In this document: positions 1 to 8,686 of the stretch, in pieces | Numbering within the stretch: position 1 is the stretch's first letter | How the letters are laid out: the number at the start of each line of letters is the position of its first letter | Assembly: GCA_017483195.1 (NCBI GenBank) | Contig: JAFULR010000017.1 | Coordinates: forward strand, 1 to 64,000 | Direction of reading: 5' to 3' | DNA: 64,000 nucleotides | DNA from: Clostridia bacterium | GTDB lineage: Bacteria > Bacillota > Clostridia > Oscillospirales > CAG-272 | Translations under genes and position numbers: made by a program | The notes under the pieces: model-generated | Told to the model about the DNA's origin: nothing | What the model saw: only the letters and a program-made list of their open reading frames with translations | The model's database searches: none

Positions 1-91
1 GGTATCCAAGATGGTGTTCTCGCATATCCATTATAACACCTATCTTAAATTCTGTCGAGTACCTTTTTTGCTTTGACCCCTTCTTTGCCAT
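1..91 (-). CDS. IS3-family transposase OrfA, N-terminal part (runs off the left edge)
   Basis: A reading frame starts with ATG at 91 (minus) and stays open to the window edge, giving 30 residues that begin MAKKGSKQKRYSTEFKIGVI. A basic start followed by a YS-EFK motif is the usual beginning of the helix-turn-helix protein (OrfA) of IS3-type elements, which binds the element ends before transposition. A GGAGGTG ribosome binding site sits about nine bases upstream. Only this small fragment is visible, so whether the transposase is intact cannot be judged. The gene points away from the helicase gene and enters the chromosome only as the element end. Confidence 0.65.
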   Translation of the reverse strand, partial: MAKKGSKQKRYSTEFKIGVIMDMREHHLGY

Positions 92-138
92 AAAAAATAT
101 GCACCTCCAAAAGTGTCTAACTTTTGGGGTGCATATCA
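1..138 (-). mobile_element. End of an IS3-family (IS150-like) insertion sequence
   Basis: The left edge of the window holds one end of an insertion sequence that continues to the left. Read on the minus strand, the end begins near position 138 with TGATATGCACCCC and runs into a transposase start at 91. The end contains an inverted repeat (99-113 with 121-134) separated by TGTCTAA. This hairpin overlaps the ribosome binding site GGAGGTG of the transposase. TG-starting ends of this type are typical of IS3/IS150 elements (family knowledge). The outer boundary at about 138 is inferred from the TG end. The other end and any target duplication lie outside the window. Confidence 0.7.
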
Positions 139-162
139 TCGGTGGGAGTTTTAGTTTGTTGA

Positions 163-2556
163 TTATAATTTTTTTAATTTAGCATAGGTTGCCATAAGCT
201 TTTTGGTGCCGACCTTATCAAAGACGACCTCGTAGAGCCAATCCGCGCCCATACGCTTGATGCTTATCACATCGCCCTCGCCAAAGGTGGCGTGGAAAAC
301 TCTGTCGCCCGCCTCAAGCACCTCGCTCTTGGCTTGCGCCGCGGGCTTTTTGGGAGCTGCGTTTATCGTGAGCGTATCGTATCTCGGCTTTTCGCCCATA
401 TCGTTATAGCTGTAAACGGGCTTTTTAGGTCTATCGTAGGGGGATCTTTCCTTTGCGATAAGGGATTCGGGGATCTCCTTTAAAAAGCGCGATTCGGGAT
501 TGAACTGCGTTCTGCCGTAGAGCATACGCTGATTGGTATGAACTATGAAAAGCTCCTTTTTTGCTCTCGTTATCGCAACGTAGCAAAGCCTTCGCTCCTC
601 CTCGATCTCCGCATTGGTTGACGTTATGGATTGCATGGAGGGGAAGAGTCCTTCCTCCATACCGGGCAGGAATACGTAAGGAAATTCAAGTCCCTTTGCG
701 CTGTGAGCCGTCATAAGAACGACTGCGTCCGCAGTTTCATCATAGCGGTCAACGTCTGCGACAAGGCTCGTTTCCTCCATAAATCCTTCAAGCACCGAGG
801 TATATGATCCGTCATCGGCGTAGTTTTTTTCGTATTCGATAGCGCCGGTCAAAAATTCCTCAAGGTTTTCAAGTCTGTCGCGCTCCACCTCGCCCGCCGC
901 AACAAGCATCTGCTTGTAGCCGGATCTGTCCATTACCTGCGTGATGAATGCTTCGAGGGACATTTCACCCACAAGTGAGGTGAGATAATTTATAAGAGCC
1001 GCAAATCCGAGCAGCTTGTCCGCACTCTTTGAAAGGGCGGTGAATTTATCGGCGTTCTCAATTATTTTGAACATTGAGCAGCCTTGCTCCCTCGCGATCG
1101 CGCGCACACCGTCAAGCGTTTTGTCGCCAATCCCTCGCTTTGGCTCGTTAATTATACGAACCAGACGCTCGTCGTCGTTATGATTTTGAATGAGCTGAAG
1201 ATAAGCTACGATATCCTTGATTTCTTTCCTGTCCGCGAAGCGAACTCCGCCTATGATGCGATAGGGAATACCGCTCTTGGCAAAGGTGCGCTCTATCGTG
1301 CTTGATTGCGCGTTGTTACGGTAAAGGAGCGCAAAATCTCGGAACTGTGCGCCCTCGCTCACCATTTTTTGGATCTTGTCGGCTATGTAGCGAGCCTCCT
1401 CGTTATGATCGAACACCTTTTTCAGATGTATCTTTTCTCCCTCGCCCGCGTTAGTCCAAAGGGTCTTGCCCTTTCTGCCCGTGTTATTGCGGATCACCGC
1501 ATTTGCGGCATCAAGGATGTTCTGCGTGGAGCGGTAATTCTGCTCCAGGCGGACTATCTTAGCATTCGGGAAGGTCTTATCGAAATTGAGGATGTTCTCA
1601 ATTGTCGCGCCGCGGAATTTATAAATGCTCTGGTCGTCGTCGCCCACAACCATAATATTTCCAAAGCCGCCGGAAAGCAGGGCTGTGAGGGCAAACTGAG
1701 CCTCGTTGGTGTCCTGATACTCGTCAACGCAAACGTAACGGAAGCGGTTCTGATAATACTCACGCACCTCGGGAAATCTGCGAAGCAGTATGACGGTCTG
1801 CATAATGATATCGTCGAAATCGAGGGCATTCGATGCGCGGAGCTTGTTCTGGTAAGCCTCGTATATCCTGCCAATCTGCTTTAAGCGGTAGTCGTTACCG
1901 ACCTCACTGTAAAACATATCGGGGGTTATCATTTTGTCCTTTGCACGCGATATCGTATTCTGCACGCTCTTTACGGGGAGCATCTTCGTGTCGATATCGA
2001 GCTCCTTCATACAGGTGGTGATAGCCTTTTTGCTGTCGTCCTGATCGTAGATGGAAAAGCCCGTAGAATAACCTATCTTGTCGCCGTGAACTCTAAGGAT
2101 CCTGAGGCAGATCGAGTGGAATGTACCGCTCCAAATCTCGTTTGCGATATCGGAGTCGCCGAGCTGTGTGTTTATTCTCGACTTTATTTCTCCCGCCGCC
2201 TTGTTTGTGAAGGTGATGGCGAGCATACGCCAAGGCGCGCAGGGGCTTTGCGCAAAGCGGTCGAGCAAGGGAATGATCTCCTCTTTTGTGAGATTTAGCG
2301 CGTTTTCAAGCTGCTCCACCTCTCGATCCGAAATATCGAAGGGAATGTAATTTGAAGCGTACGCGTTGCCGTATTTGATTATGAAAGCAATTCTTTTAAC
2401 AAGAACCGTTGTTTTGCCGCTTCCCGCACCCGCTAAGATGAGCAGGGGACCGTCAACGGAAAATACCGATTGCCTTTGCATTTCGTTAAGCTCGCTGTAA
2501 GCCTTATTAAAAAGCTCGCGCTTGGCTTTTAAATATCTATCGTGTAAATTTTGCAT
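163..2556 (-). CDS. pcrA: ATP-dependent 3'-5' DNA helicase PcrA/UvrD
   Basis: The 797-residue protein is a superfamily 1A helicase that unwinds DNA in nucleotide excision repair, replication restart and plasmid replication. The Walker A motif AGAGSGKTT is at residues 42-50. The Walker B motif VDEYQD is near residue 280, followed by GDDDQSIYKFRGA, and the late motif TAHSAKGLEFPYVFLPG is near residue 640. The C-terminal 50 residues form the Tudor-like region seen in Bacillus PcrA (GDRVFHATFGEG). Length is slightly above the usual 720-780. The ATG at 2556 has GGAG upstream and its own promoter at 2585-2613. It stands alone, divergent from infC, with an insertion sequence end only 25 bases past its stop and no visible terminator between. 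Confidence 0.95.
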   Translation of the reverse strand: MQNLHDRYLKAKRELFNKAYSELNEMQRQSVFSVDGPLLILAGAGSGKTTVLVKRIAFIIKYGNAYASNYIPFDISDREVEQLENALNLTKEEIIPLLDRFAQSPCAPWRMLAITFTNKAAGEIKSRINTQLGDSDIANEIWSGTFHSICLRILRVHGDKIGYSTGFSIYDQDDSKKAITTCMKELDIDTKMLPVKSVQNTISRAKDKMITPDMFYSEVGNDYRLKQIGRIYEAYQNKLRASNALDFDDIIMQTVILLRRFPEVREYYQNRFRYVCVDEYQDTNEAQFALTALLSGGFGNIMVVGDDDQSIYKFRGATIENILNFDKTFPNAKIVRLEQNYRSTQNILDAANAVIRNNTGRKGKTLWTNAGEGEKIHLKKVFDHNEEARYIADKIQKMVSEGAQFRDFALLYRNNAQSSTIERTFAKSGIPYRIIGGVRFADRKEIKDIVAYLQLIQNHNDDERLVRIINEPKRGIGDKTLDGVRAIAREQGCSMFKIIENADKFTALSKSADKLLGFAALINYLTSLVGEMSLEAFITQVMDRSGYKQMLVAAGEVERDRLENLEEFLTGAIEYEKNYADDGSYTSVLEGFMEETSLVADVDRYDETADAVVLMTAHSAKGLEFPYVFLPGMEEGLFPSMQSITSTNAEIEEERRLCYVAITRAKKELFIVHTNQRMLYGRTQFNPESRFLKEIPESLIAKERSPYDRPKKPVYSYNDMGEKPRYDTLTINAAPKKPAAQAKSEVLEAGDRVFHATFGEGDVISIKRMGADWLYEVVFDKVGTKKLMATYAKLKKL

Positions 2557-2584
2557 ATTTTCTCCATTTAATTATAATATAATT

Positions 2585-2613
2585 ATTGTACCACAAGGGG
2601 CGCTTTTTTTCAA
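2585..2613 (-). promoter_or_regulatory. Sigma-A-type promoter of pcrA
   Basis: On the minus strand TTGAAA (2613-2608) and TACAAT (2590-2585) are separated by 17 bases, with TGTGG just upstream of the -10 box. The gene start is 29 bases from the -10. This promoter is divergent from the infC promoter at 2659-2687, with about 45 bases between the two -35 boxes. Confidence 0.75.
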
Positions 2614-2658
2614 GATGGGAAGGGCAAAAATTAAGTCGAAAATATTTTAAAAAAACTA

Positions 2659-2687
2659 TTGACAAAAGCGCGCTTGTGTGGTAAAAT
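2659..2687 (+). promoter_or_regulatory. Sigma-A-type promoter of infC-rpmI-rplT
   Basis: A perfect -35 box TTGACA (2659-2664) and a -10 box TAAAAT (2682-2687) are 17 bases apart, with TGTGG in front of the -10. Transcription would start near 2694 and give a leader of about 140 bases before infC. Confidence 0.85.
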
Positions 2688-2693
2688 ACATCA

Positions 2694-2836
2694 GTAATAA
2701 AGCAGAACTCCCCGTTCTCACCCTGCCACATAGGTGCGCTTGTGTTGATATTTTTGATATAAAGGCTCAATTTGGGCTTTGGGTGTCGTACGGGAGAAAT
2801 CTGCGTACGACTTTTATTTTTTGGAGGTGTTTACCC
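2694..2836 (+). ncRNA. Structured infC leader, probable L20-type autoregulatory leader
   Basis: About 140 bases of untranslated leader separate the promoter from infC. The leader has a GC-rich folded part (2700-2750), a small imperfect hairpin at 2761-2780, and an intrinsic terminator hairpin at 2785-2811. In Firmicutes, the infC-rpmI-rplT operon is controlled by a leader that binds ribosomal protein L20 and then favours termination (established for Bacillus). Position, length and terminator fit that class. I did not verify the L20-binding fold itself, so the class is inferred from context. Confidence 0.7.
2785..2822 (+). terminator. Intrinsic terminator inside the infC leader (attenuator)
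   Basis: GTCGTACG (2785-2792) pairs perfectly with CGTACGAC (2804-2811) across an 11-base loop and is followed by TTTTATTTTTT. It lies only 10-25 bases before the infC ribosome binding site GGAGGTG, so it can act only as a conditional terminator of the operon. Confidence 0.85.
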
Positions 2837-3355
2837 ATCGCTAACGCAAAAGAAATGCTGATAAACGAGCAGATCGACGCAAAGGAGATCAGAGTTATCG
2901 GCGCAGACGGAGAACAGCTTGGAATCATGAGCACGGATCAAGCGCTCAGAATGGCATATAACGACGGACTTGACCTCGTTATGATGGCAGGAAATTCAAA
3001 TCCCCCCGTTTGCAAGATCATGAATTTCGGAAAATTCCGTTTTGAACGTGAAAAGAAGGAAAAGGAAGCTAAGAAAAAGCAGCAGACCGTTGAGCTTAAG
3101 GAAATTCAGCTTTCCTGCCGAATTGAAAATCACGATTTCGAAACAAAGTTAAAGCACGCTCACAAGTTCTTGTCGGGCGGCAATAAGGTTCGTGTGGTTC
3201 TTCGCTTTAAGGGAAGAGAAATGTCACACCAGGACCTTGGCGTTGAAATTATGGAGGAATTCCGCGAGGCTTGCGCAGAGCTTGGCACGGTCGATAAAAA
3301 GCCCGCGCTCGACGGAAGAATTCTCAGCATGGTAATTTCGCCAATCAAGAAATAA
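2837..3355 (+). CDS. infC: Translation initiation factor IF-3, ATC start
   Basis: IF-3 binds the 30S subunit, blocks premature 50S joining and checks the start codon. The most likely start is the ATC at 2837, seven bases after GGAGGTG, giving 172 residues, the normal IF-3 length. The first ATG in frame is six codons later with no suitable ribosome binding site. Rare AUU/AUC/AUA starts are a known feature of infC, where they let IF-3 repress its own translation. The N-domain begins with NEQI and IRVIGADGEQLG, the basic linker (EREKKEKEAKKKQQ) lies in the middle, and the C-domain includes KVRVVLRFKGREM. It is first in the operon with rpmI and rplT. Confidence 0.92.
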   Translation: MANAKEMLINEQIDAKEIRVIGADGEQLGIMSTDQALRMAYNDGLDLVMMAGNSNPPVCKIMNFGKFRFEREKKEKEAKKKQQTVELKEIQLSCRIENHDFETKLKHAHKFLSGGNKVRVVLRFKGREMSHQDLGVEIMEEFREACAELGTVDKKPALDGRILSMVISPIKK

Positions 3356-3409
3356 ATCGGTACAAAAAACATTCTCGGATTTCCGAGTGAATTAAAAGGA
3401 GATAAAACA

Positions 3410-3604
3410 ATGGGAAAGATCAAAACACATAAGGCTTCATCCAAGAGATTTTCTGTAACAGGTACAGGTAAGGTTAAGCTCAACCACTGCTTCCGCCGTC
3501 ATAAGACAGGTAAGAAGTCCGGTAAGGCTCTCAGACAGGGCAGAGTAAACGGTTACCTTAGCGATGCTATGGCTGCTAACTACAAGGCACTCATTCAGAA
3601 ATAA
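3410..3604 (+). CDS. rpmI: 50S ribosomal protein L35
   Basis: The 64-residue, very basic protein begins MGKIKTHKASSKRF and has the RRHKTGKKSGKALRQ stretch of L35. Length is the family norm. An AGGAG site precedes the ATG. It lies between infC and rplT, the universal order of this operon, and shares the leader-controlled promoter. Confidence 0.97.
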   Translation: MGKIKTHKASSKRFSVTGTGKVKLNHCFRRHKTGKKSGKALRQGRVNGYLSDAMAANYKALIQK

Positions 3605-3635
3605 TCTAAAGAGAATTTATTAGGAGGATAGAAAA

Positions 3636-3989
3636 ATGGCAAGAATTAAGGGCGCAATGATGACGCGCAAGAGAAGAAATAAAGTACTTAAGGCTGCAAA
3701 GGGTTACTGGGGCGCAAAGTCCAAGCACTTCAAGATGGCTAAGCAGGCCGTAATGAAGAGCGGTAACTACGCATTCGCAGGCAGAAAGCTTAAGAAGAGA
3801 GACTTCCGTTCTCTTTGGATCGCAAGAATCAATGCACAGGCAAAGGTAAACGGCATCAACTACTCTCAGTTTATGCACGGCCTTAAAAAAGCTGGTATTG
3901 ACCTTAACAGAAAGATGCTCGCAGAGCTTGCAGTTAACGATAAGGCAGCTTTCGCTTCCCTCGTAGAGCAGGCTAAGGCAGCTCTCTAA
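3636..3989 (+). CDS. rplT: 50S ribosomal protein L20
   Basis: The 117-residue protein is the early 50S assembly protein L20. It has the long basic N-terminal helix ([26 protein letters not shown]) split here only for description, followed by [13 protein letters not shown] and the globular C-terminal domain. AGGAGG precedes the ATG. In Firmicutes L20 represses this operon by binding the mRNA leader, which fits the structured leader and terminator seen before infC. A strong terminator follows at 3999-4023. Confidence 0.97.
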   Translation: MARIKGAMMTRKRRNKVLKAAKGYWGAKSKHFKMAKQAVMKSGNYAFAGRKLKKRDFRSLWIARINAQAKVNGINYSQFMHGLKKAGIDLNRKMLAELAVNDKAAFASLVEQAKAAL

Positions 3990-3998
3990 TTATAGATA

Positions 3999-4023
3999 AA
4001 AAACCCGGACCTACCGGGTTTTT
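3999..4023 (+). terminator. Terminator of infC-rpmI-rplT
   Basis: AAAAACCCGG (3999-4008) and CCGGGTTTTT (4014-4023) form a ten-base-pair stem with a five-base loop, ten bases after the rplT stop. The A-run before and T-run after make it bidirectional in principle. Confidence 0.92.
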
Positions 4024-4057
4024 GTCATATTTATTTATCAATAAAAAATCACCAAAT

Positions 4058-4151
4058 CGGTACAGTTCTAGGATGAAACTCCTTAAAGCTGTACCGCTTG
4101 GCAGTTTTTATGAGTGTTGAAAAATCATAGAAAATCTCGTTGATTTTTCAA
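4058..4151 (+). other. Two strong hairpins upstream of the rRNA methyltransferase gene
   Basis: CGGTACAG (4058-4065) pairs with CTGTACCG (4089-4096), and inside it AGGA (4070-4073) can pair with TCCT (4080-4083). A second hairpin has 11 perfect pairs, TTGAAAAATCA (4117-4127) with TGATTTTTCAA (4141-4151). Together they fill most of the 210-base gap between rplT and the next gene. No known riboswitch consensus was recognised, and no clear promoter was found in the gap. They could be a leader RNA, a weak terminator, or a small repeat. Confidence 0.45.
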
Positions 4152-4200
4152 TTTTCATAATAATTTATTCACGCTGAATTCACAGGAAGGTGGCAGAATT

Positions 4201-5022
4201 ATGTCTTGCGAATGGCAATATATATCTTCAAAAAATAACGCGCTTGTGGTAAGACTTGCAAAGCTTAAGGATAAGAAATACAGAAAAGCTGAGGGGCTTT
4301 TTCGCTTCGACGGTATAAAGCTTTTTTGCGAGGCTGCCGCAAACGGCGCACCGGTGAAATACGTGTTGGTGTCCGAGAGCGCGGCTGAAAAATATAAAGA
4401 TACCGTTGAGGAAAGCGTTACGGATGCGCAGCTTGTCGTGCTTGCTGACGAGGCTTTTTCCAAAATGACGGACGAAAGCTCTCCGGAGGGAATAATAACC
4501 GTATGTGCGGGCCTTCCGGGTATTGTCGCGCTTGATAAAGGATGCGAGGACGTGCTCAGCGGCGATACGGAAAAATCTACTCTTATGCTTGAGAGCGTGC
4601 GCGACACGGGTAATATGGGAACCATAATCAGAAGTGCGAGGGCATTTGGAATAGATAGACTCGTTATCAGCTCCGATTGTGCGGATCTTTATAATCCCAA
4701 AACCGTGAGAGCGGCTATGGGCGCGCTTTTCACACAAAATATTTATGTTGTCGAATCAATATCTGATGCGGTCGGTGCAATCAGAAAAAGAGGCTCTAAG
4801 GTCTATGCGGCGGCTCTTGTAAGAGATGCCAAAAGACTTGGAGAGGCAGAGTTAAAATGCGGTGATGCCATACTTATCGGCAATGAGGGACACGGACTTT
4901 CGCAGAGTGCGATCGATGCGTGTGATGAATGTATATATATTCCCATGGAGGATGGAAGCGAGTCCCTTAACGCGGGCATAGCTGCTTCCGTTTGTATGTG
5001 GGAAATGTATAAGGTTAAATAA
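4201..5022 (+). CDS. TrmH/SpoU-family RNA 2'-O-methyltransferase
   Basis: The 273-residue protein is a SPOUT methyltransferase that adds a methyl group from SAM to a ribose 2'-OH, most likely in 23S rRNA (RlmB-like). An N-terminal substrate-binding domain (L30e-like, about 1-110) is followed by the knotted catalytic domain. The three SpoU motifs are visible: DTGNMGTIIRSARAFG near 135, GNEGHGLS near 230, and ESLNAGIAASVCMWE near 253. The ATG has AGGAAGG upstream. The exact target nucleotide cannot be deduced. The next gene, dprA, starts seven bases after the stop, so they are probably cotranscribed. Confidence 0.85.
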   Translation: MSCEWQYISSKNNALVVRLAKLKDKKYRKAEGLFRFDGIKLFCEAAANGAPVKYVLVSESAAEKYKDTVEESVTDAQLVVLADEAFSKMTDESSPEGIITVCAGLPGIVALDKGCEDVLSGDTEKSTLMLESVRDTGNMGTIIRSARAFGIDRLVISSDCADLYNPKTVRAAMGALFTQNIYVVESISDAVGAIRKRGSKVYAAALVRDAKRLGEAELKCGDAILIGNEGHGLSQSAIDACDECIYIPMEDGSESLNAGIAASVCMWEMYKVK

Positions 5023-5029
5023 AATCGAT

Positions 5030-6382
5030 ATGGAATTTAATTTGTTTAAAAAATCTGAGCTTACGTATTGGCTTTGGCTTTCATTAAGGCTCGGAAATCA
5101 AAATAAGGTTTTTCAGCGATTGCTCGATTGCTTTGAGGGCTCTTCCTATGCGATATACAAAGCTGACGAGTCTGCTCTCCGCAAGGCGGAGATATTAAAC
5201 GATATCCAGATATCCCGTTTGCTTGACAAAAGGCTTGATGAATCATTGACGATCCAGGGCTATTGCAGAAACAATTCCGTTGGGATCGTTACTTACGGTG
5301 ATTCACTTTATCCCGAGAGCCTTAAAGCTATGAAGGAGCCGCCGATACTATTTTATTATATGGGCGCGTTGCCCAATCTCAATAAAAGACTTTGCGTTTC
5401 CGTTGTCGGAACACGTAATATGACCGAATACGGTATGCGTTCCTGCTATAAAATAGCTTATGAGCTTGCTTCTGCGGGCGCTGTTGTGGTGAGCGGGATG
5501 GCTCTCGGTATAGATAGTGTTGCTCACGCGGGTGCTATTGGCGGAAGGGGAACAACCGTTGCGGTGCTTGGATGCGGAATCGACGTTATCTATCCCAAGC
5601 AGCACCGAAAGCTCAGAAAATATATTTGTGAAAACGGAGCGGTGATCACGGCATATCATCCCGGAACACCTGCCTATAAAAATAATTTCCCCGAGCGAAA
5701 CGCAATAATAAGCGCGCTGAGTGAGGGTACTCTTATAGTTGAAGCACCTAAGCATAGCGGAGCACTTATAACCGCGGATTGCGCGGCAGAGCAGTCCAGA
5801 ACTGTATATGCGCTTCCCGGCAGTATCGAGGAGCCTATGAGCGAGGGACCCAATATGCTTATAAAGAACGGCGCGATGGCAATTACGGGAGCGCGTGATA
5901 TACTTGAATATTATTTTGAGAATCACTCGCCGCTCGTTAATTCAGTAAAGCTTCGCCAGGGTGAGCTCAGCTCCGACTTTGACATGGGAATTCTTGAAGA
6001 GGTTGGAATATCCGTTACTAATCTCAGAAAAGGTCCCCGCGAAACGCCTGCATCCTTGCTTAAAAAGCTCAATTCGGAGCTTAACGATAATAAGGAGCAA
6101 AACAGCGATTATTACAGCATACCCAAAATAAAGAAAATAAGCGAGCAGGAGAACGTAAAAACGGAAAGTGATACGCGAAGCGTTGTGGATCAAGCCGTTT
6201 TTGATTCTCTCGGCTCTGATGAAAAACACGTATTTAATGATCTGCACTGCGATAGACCCATGTCCGTTGAGGAGCTTACAAAGCTCGGACACGACGTTTC
6301 ATCGCTAATGGCAACACTCACCATGCTTGAGATCAAGGGGCTTATATCCTCGTTGCCGGGCGGAATGTACATCAGAAAATAG
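5030..6382 (+). CDS. dprA: DNA-processing protein DprA (Smf)
   Basis: DprA loads RecA on incoming single-stranded DNA during transformation and is kept in nearly all bacteria. The 450-residue protein has an N-terminal SAM-like helical region, a Rossmann-like DprA domain (VVGTRNMTEYG near 125, VSGMALGIDSVAHAGA near 155, GCGIDVIYP near 180, FPERNAIISALSEGTLIVEA near 225), a variable charged linker of about 90 residues, and a C-terminal winged-helix-like end (VFNDLHCDRPMSVEEL). It is longer than the common 360 residues because of the linker. It lies just before topA, as in most Firmicutes. The ribosome binding site is weak. Confidence 0.93.
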   Translation: MEFNLFKKSELTYWLWLSLRLGNQNKVFQRLLDCFEGSSYAIYKADESALRKAEILNDIQISRLLDKRLDESLTIQGYCRNNSVGIVTYGDSLYPESLKAMKEPPILFYYMGALPNLNKRLCVSVVGTRNMTEYGMRSCYKIAYELASAGAVVVSGMALGIDSVAHAGAIGGRGTTVAVLGCGIDVIYPKQHRKLRKYICENGAVITAYHPGTPAYKNNFPERNAIISALSEGTLIVEAPKHSGALITADCAAEQSRTVYALPGSIEEPMSEGPNMLIKNGAMAITGARDILEYYFENHSPLVNSVKLRQGELSSDFDMGILEEVGISVTNLRKGPRETPASLLKKLNSELNDNKEQNSDYYSIPKIKKISEQENVKTESDTRSVVDQAVFDSLGSDEKHVFNDLHCDRPMSVEELTKLGHDVSSLMATLTMLEIKGLISSLPGGMYIRK

Positions 6383-6394
6383 AAAGGAAACTAT

Positions 6395-8686
6395 ATGGCA
6401 AATCTTGTTATAGTGGAGTCACCTACCAAGGTGGGTCCAATAAAAAAATATCTCGGATCAAACTATAAGGTAATCGCGTCCAAGGGACACCTTCGCGATC
6501 TTCCCAAAAGCTCCCTTGGTATTGACATAGAAAATGGATTTGATGCTCACTATATAAATATCAGAGGTAAGGGCGACCTTATCAAGGAGATAAAAAAAGA
6601 GGCTAAGAGCGCAAAGAAGGTGTTTCTTGCGACCGACCCTGACCGCGAGGGAGAGGCAATTGCATGGCATCTTGCAACAGTTCTTGGCATACCGCTTGAA
6701 AAAACGCTCAGAGTTGGCTTTAACGAGATCACGCCCACAGTGGTAAAGGCTTCTATCAAGGAGCCCAGAAATATCGATATGAATCTTGTGAACTCTCAGC
6801 AGACAAGAAGACTTCTTGACCGTATCGTGGGATATAAGATAAGCCCCCTTCTTTGGAAAACGGTTAAGAGCGGTCTTAGCGCCGGACGTGTTCAGTCCGT
6901 TGCGACAAGAATACTCGTTGAAAGAGAAAACGAAATTTCTGCTTTCGTACCCGTTGAATATTGGACTGTTGAGGCTGAGCTTCAGAATGCTGACGGAAAG
7001 AGCTTTACGGTTCGCTTTTACGGTGACGAGGACGGAAAGATCCGTCTTGGCAGCGAAGAGGATACAAATAATGTTCTCAGCGCGATAAAAAACGGTGAAT
7101 TTAATGTTAAAAGCATAAAGAAGGCGGATAAGCAGAAGCTTCCTGCGCCTCCTTTTACCACGTCCACTCTTCAGCAGGAGGCTGCAAATAAGCTTGGCTT
7201 CCAGTCTGCCCGTACTATGAGAGTCGCTCAGGAGCTTTACGAGGGAATCAACCTTGGCTCCGAGTTTGGAGGAGTTCAGGGCCTTATCACATATATGAGA
7301 ACCGACTCACTCAGAATTTCCGATGAGGCTCAGGCTTCTGCAAGAGAATTTATAGTGTCGGCATACGGTGAGGAATACGTTCCCGAATCCCCCAGAAAAT
7401 TCAAGGCAAATAAGGGCTCTCAGGATGCTCACGAGGCGATCAGACCCTCACAGGTAGAGCTTTTGCCCACAAAAATCAGAAAGGCGTTGACACCCGATCA
7501 GTATAAGCTTTATAAGCTCATCTGGGAGAGATTTGTAGCATCACAGATGCAGTCTGCAAGGCTCAACACAATTACCGCTGACGTTGAAAACAGCGGATAT
7601 ATCTTCCGTGCGAGCGGTTATTCCGTTGCGTTCCAGGGATATATGGCTGTGCATGAGGCTTCTGAGGAGGTGCGCTCACAGGGAGACGAGGTTGCTCTTG
7701 TAAAGGATATCAGAATTCCTGCGCTCAAAAAAGGAGAAAGTCTCCTCACAACCGGCATCAATGCAGAAAAGCACTTTACCGAAGCCCCCCCGAGATATAC
7801 AGAGGCTTCTCTTATCAAATTCCTTGAGGAGAAGGGTATCGGCAGACCGAGCACCTATACTCCCATTATAACTACCATCATTGCAAGAAACTACGTCCGC
7901 AGGGACGGTAAGGTATTGTTGCCCACCGAGCTTGGAACTCTTACTACCAAGATAATGGAGGAGAATTTCAGCGATATCGTGGATTATAAGTTTACCGCCA
8001 ATATGGAAACAAAACTCGATAAGATCGAGGACGGCAAGCTTGAATATATCGATGTGCTTTCAAGCTTCTGGAAGGATTTTAAGGCCGATCTTGAGAGAGC
8101 GGATCAGAAAATAGGCTCTGAGGATATTAAGATACCCGTTGAGGAAACGGATATCATCTGTGAAAAATGTGGCGCAAAAATGGTCGTAAGAACGGGTAAA
8201 TTCGGTAAATTTGCCGCTTGTCCCAACTTCCCCAAATGCAGAAATACCAAGCCCTTAGCACCCAAGGAGGAAGAGGAAAAGTCCGAGGAAAAGGTGGCTA
8301 AAAAGGAGATAATCGCAGATTTCAAATGTGAAAAATGCGGCTCCGATATGGTACTCAGAAACAGTAGATACGGCAGCTTCTTCGCTTGCTCCAAATATCC
8401 CGAGTGTAAGTTTATAAAAACTAAAACTCAGGAGCTTGAGGTTCCTTGTCCCAAGTGCGGCGGAAAGGTGATCACAAAGCACGGCAGAAACAAGAGTGTG
8501 TTCTATAGCTGTGTGAATTATCCCGCCTGCGATTTTTCAAGCTGGGATATGCCCACGTCCGAGATCTGTCCCGATTGCGGAAAGATGCTTTTCAGAAAGA
8601 AGGGCAAGAATCTTCTTGTTTGCGCTGAAAAGTCATGCGGATATAAAAGAGAATGTGAGACGCTTAAAACAGAGGTTGATGAATAA
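6395..8686 (+). CDS. topA: DNA topoisomerase I
   Basis: This type IA topoisomerase relaxes negative supercoils by passing strands through a transient break. The 763-residue protein starts with the Toprim domain ([11 protein letters not shown], then [14 protein letters not shown]). The catalytic tyrosine is in [10 protein letters not shown] near residue 300. The C-terminus carries four zinc-ribbon-like modules with paired cysteines ([32 protein letters not shown]), the last one shortened. AGAAAGGA precedes the ATG. It follows dprA by 12 bases and overlaps trmFO by one base, so translation is probably coupled. Confidence 0.97.
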   Translation: MANLVIVESPTKVGPIKKYLGSNYKVIASKGHLRDLPKSSLGIDIENGFDAHYINIRGKGDLIKEIKKEAKSAKKVFLATDPDREGEAIAWHLATVLGIPLEKTLRVGFNEITPTVVKASIKEPRNIDMNLVNSQQTRRLLDRIVGYKISPLLWKTVKSGLSAGRVQSVATRILVERENEISAFVPVEYWTVEAELQNADGKSFTVRFYGDEDGKIRLGSEEDTNNVLSAIKNGEFNVKSIKKADKQKLPAPPFTTSTLQQEAANKLGFQSARTMRVAQELYEGINLGSEFGGVQGLITYMRTDSLRISDEAQASAREFIVSAYGEEYVPESPRKFKANKGSQDAHEAIRPSQVELLPTKIRKALTPDQYKLYKLIWERFVASQMQSARLNTITADVENSGYIFRASGYSVAFQGYMAVHEASEEVRSQGDEVALVKDIRIPALKKGESLLTTGINAEKHFTEAPPRYTEASLIKFLEEKGIGRPSTYTPIITTIIARNYVRRDGKVLLPTELGTLTTKIMEENFSDIVDYKFTANMETKLDKIEDGKLEYIDVLSSFWKDFKADLERADQKIGSEDIKIPVEETDIICEKCGAKMVVRTGKFGKFAACPNFPKCRNTKPLAPKEEEEKSEEKVAKKEIIADFKCEKCGSDMVLRNSRYGSFFACSKYPECKFIKTKTQELEVPCPKCGGKVITKHGRNKSVFYSCVNYPACDFSSWDMPTSEICPDCGKMLFRKKGKNLLVCAEKSCGYKRECETLKTEVDE

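Noticed and set aside
1554-1884. Long frames opposite the pcrA gene
   Set aside because: They are shadows of the helicase coding strand with no ribosome binding sites or promoters.
2678-2836. N-terminal extension of infC by 53 codons
   Set aside because: The extension is the structured leader, including the terminator hairpin. The IF-3 family length and GGAGGTG spacing support the ATC at 2837.
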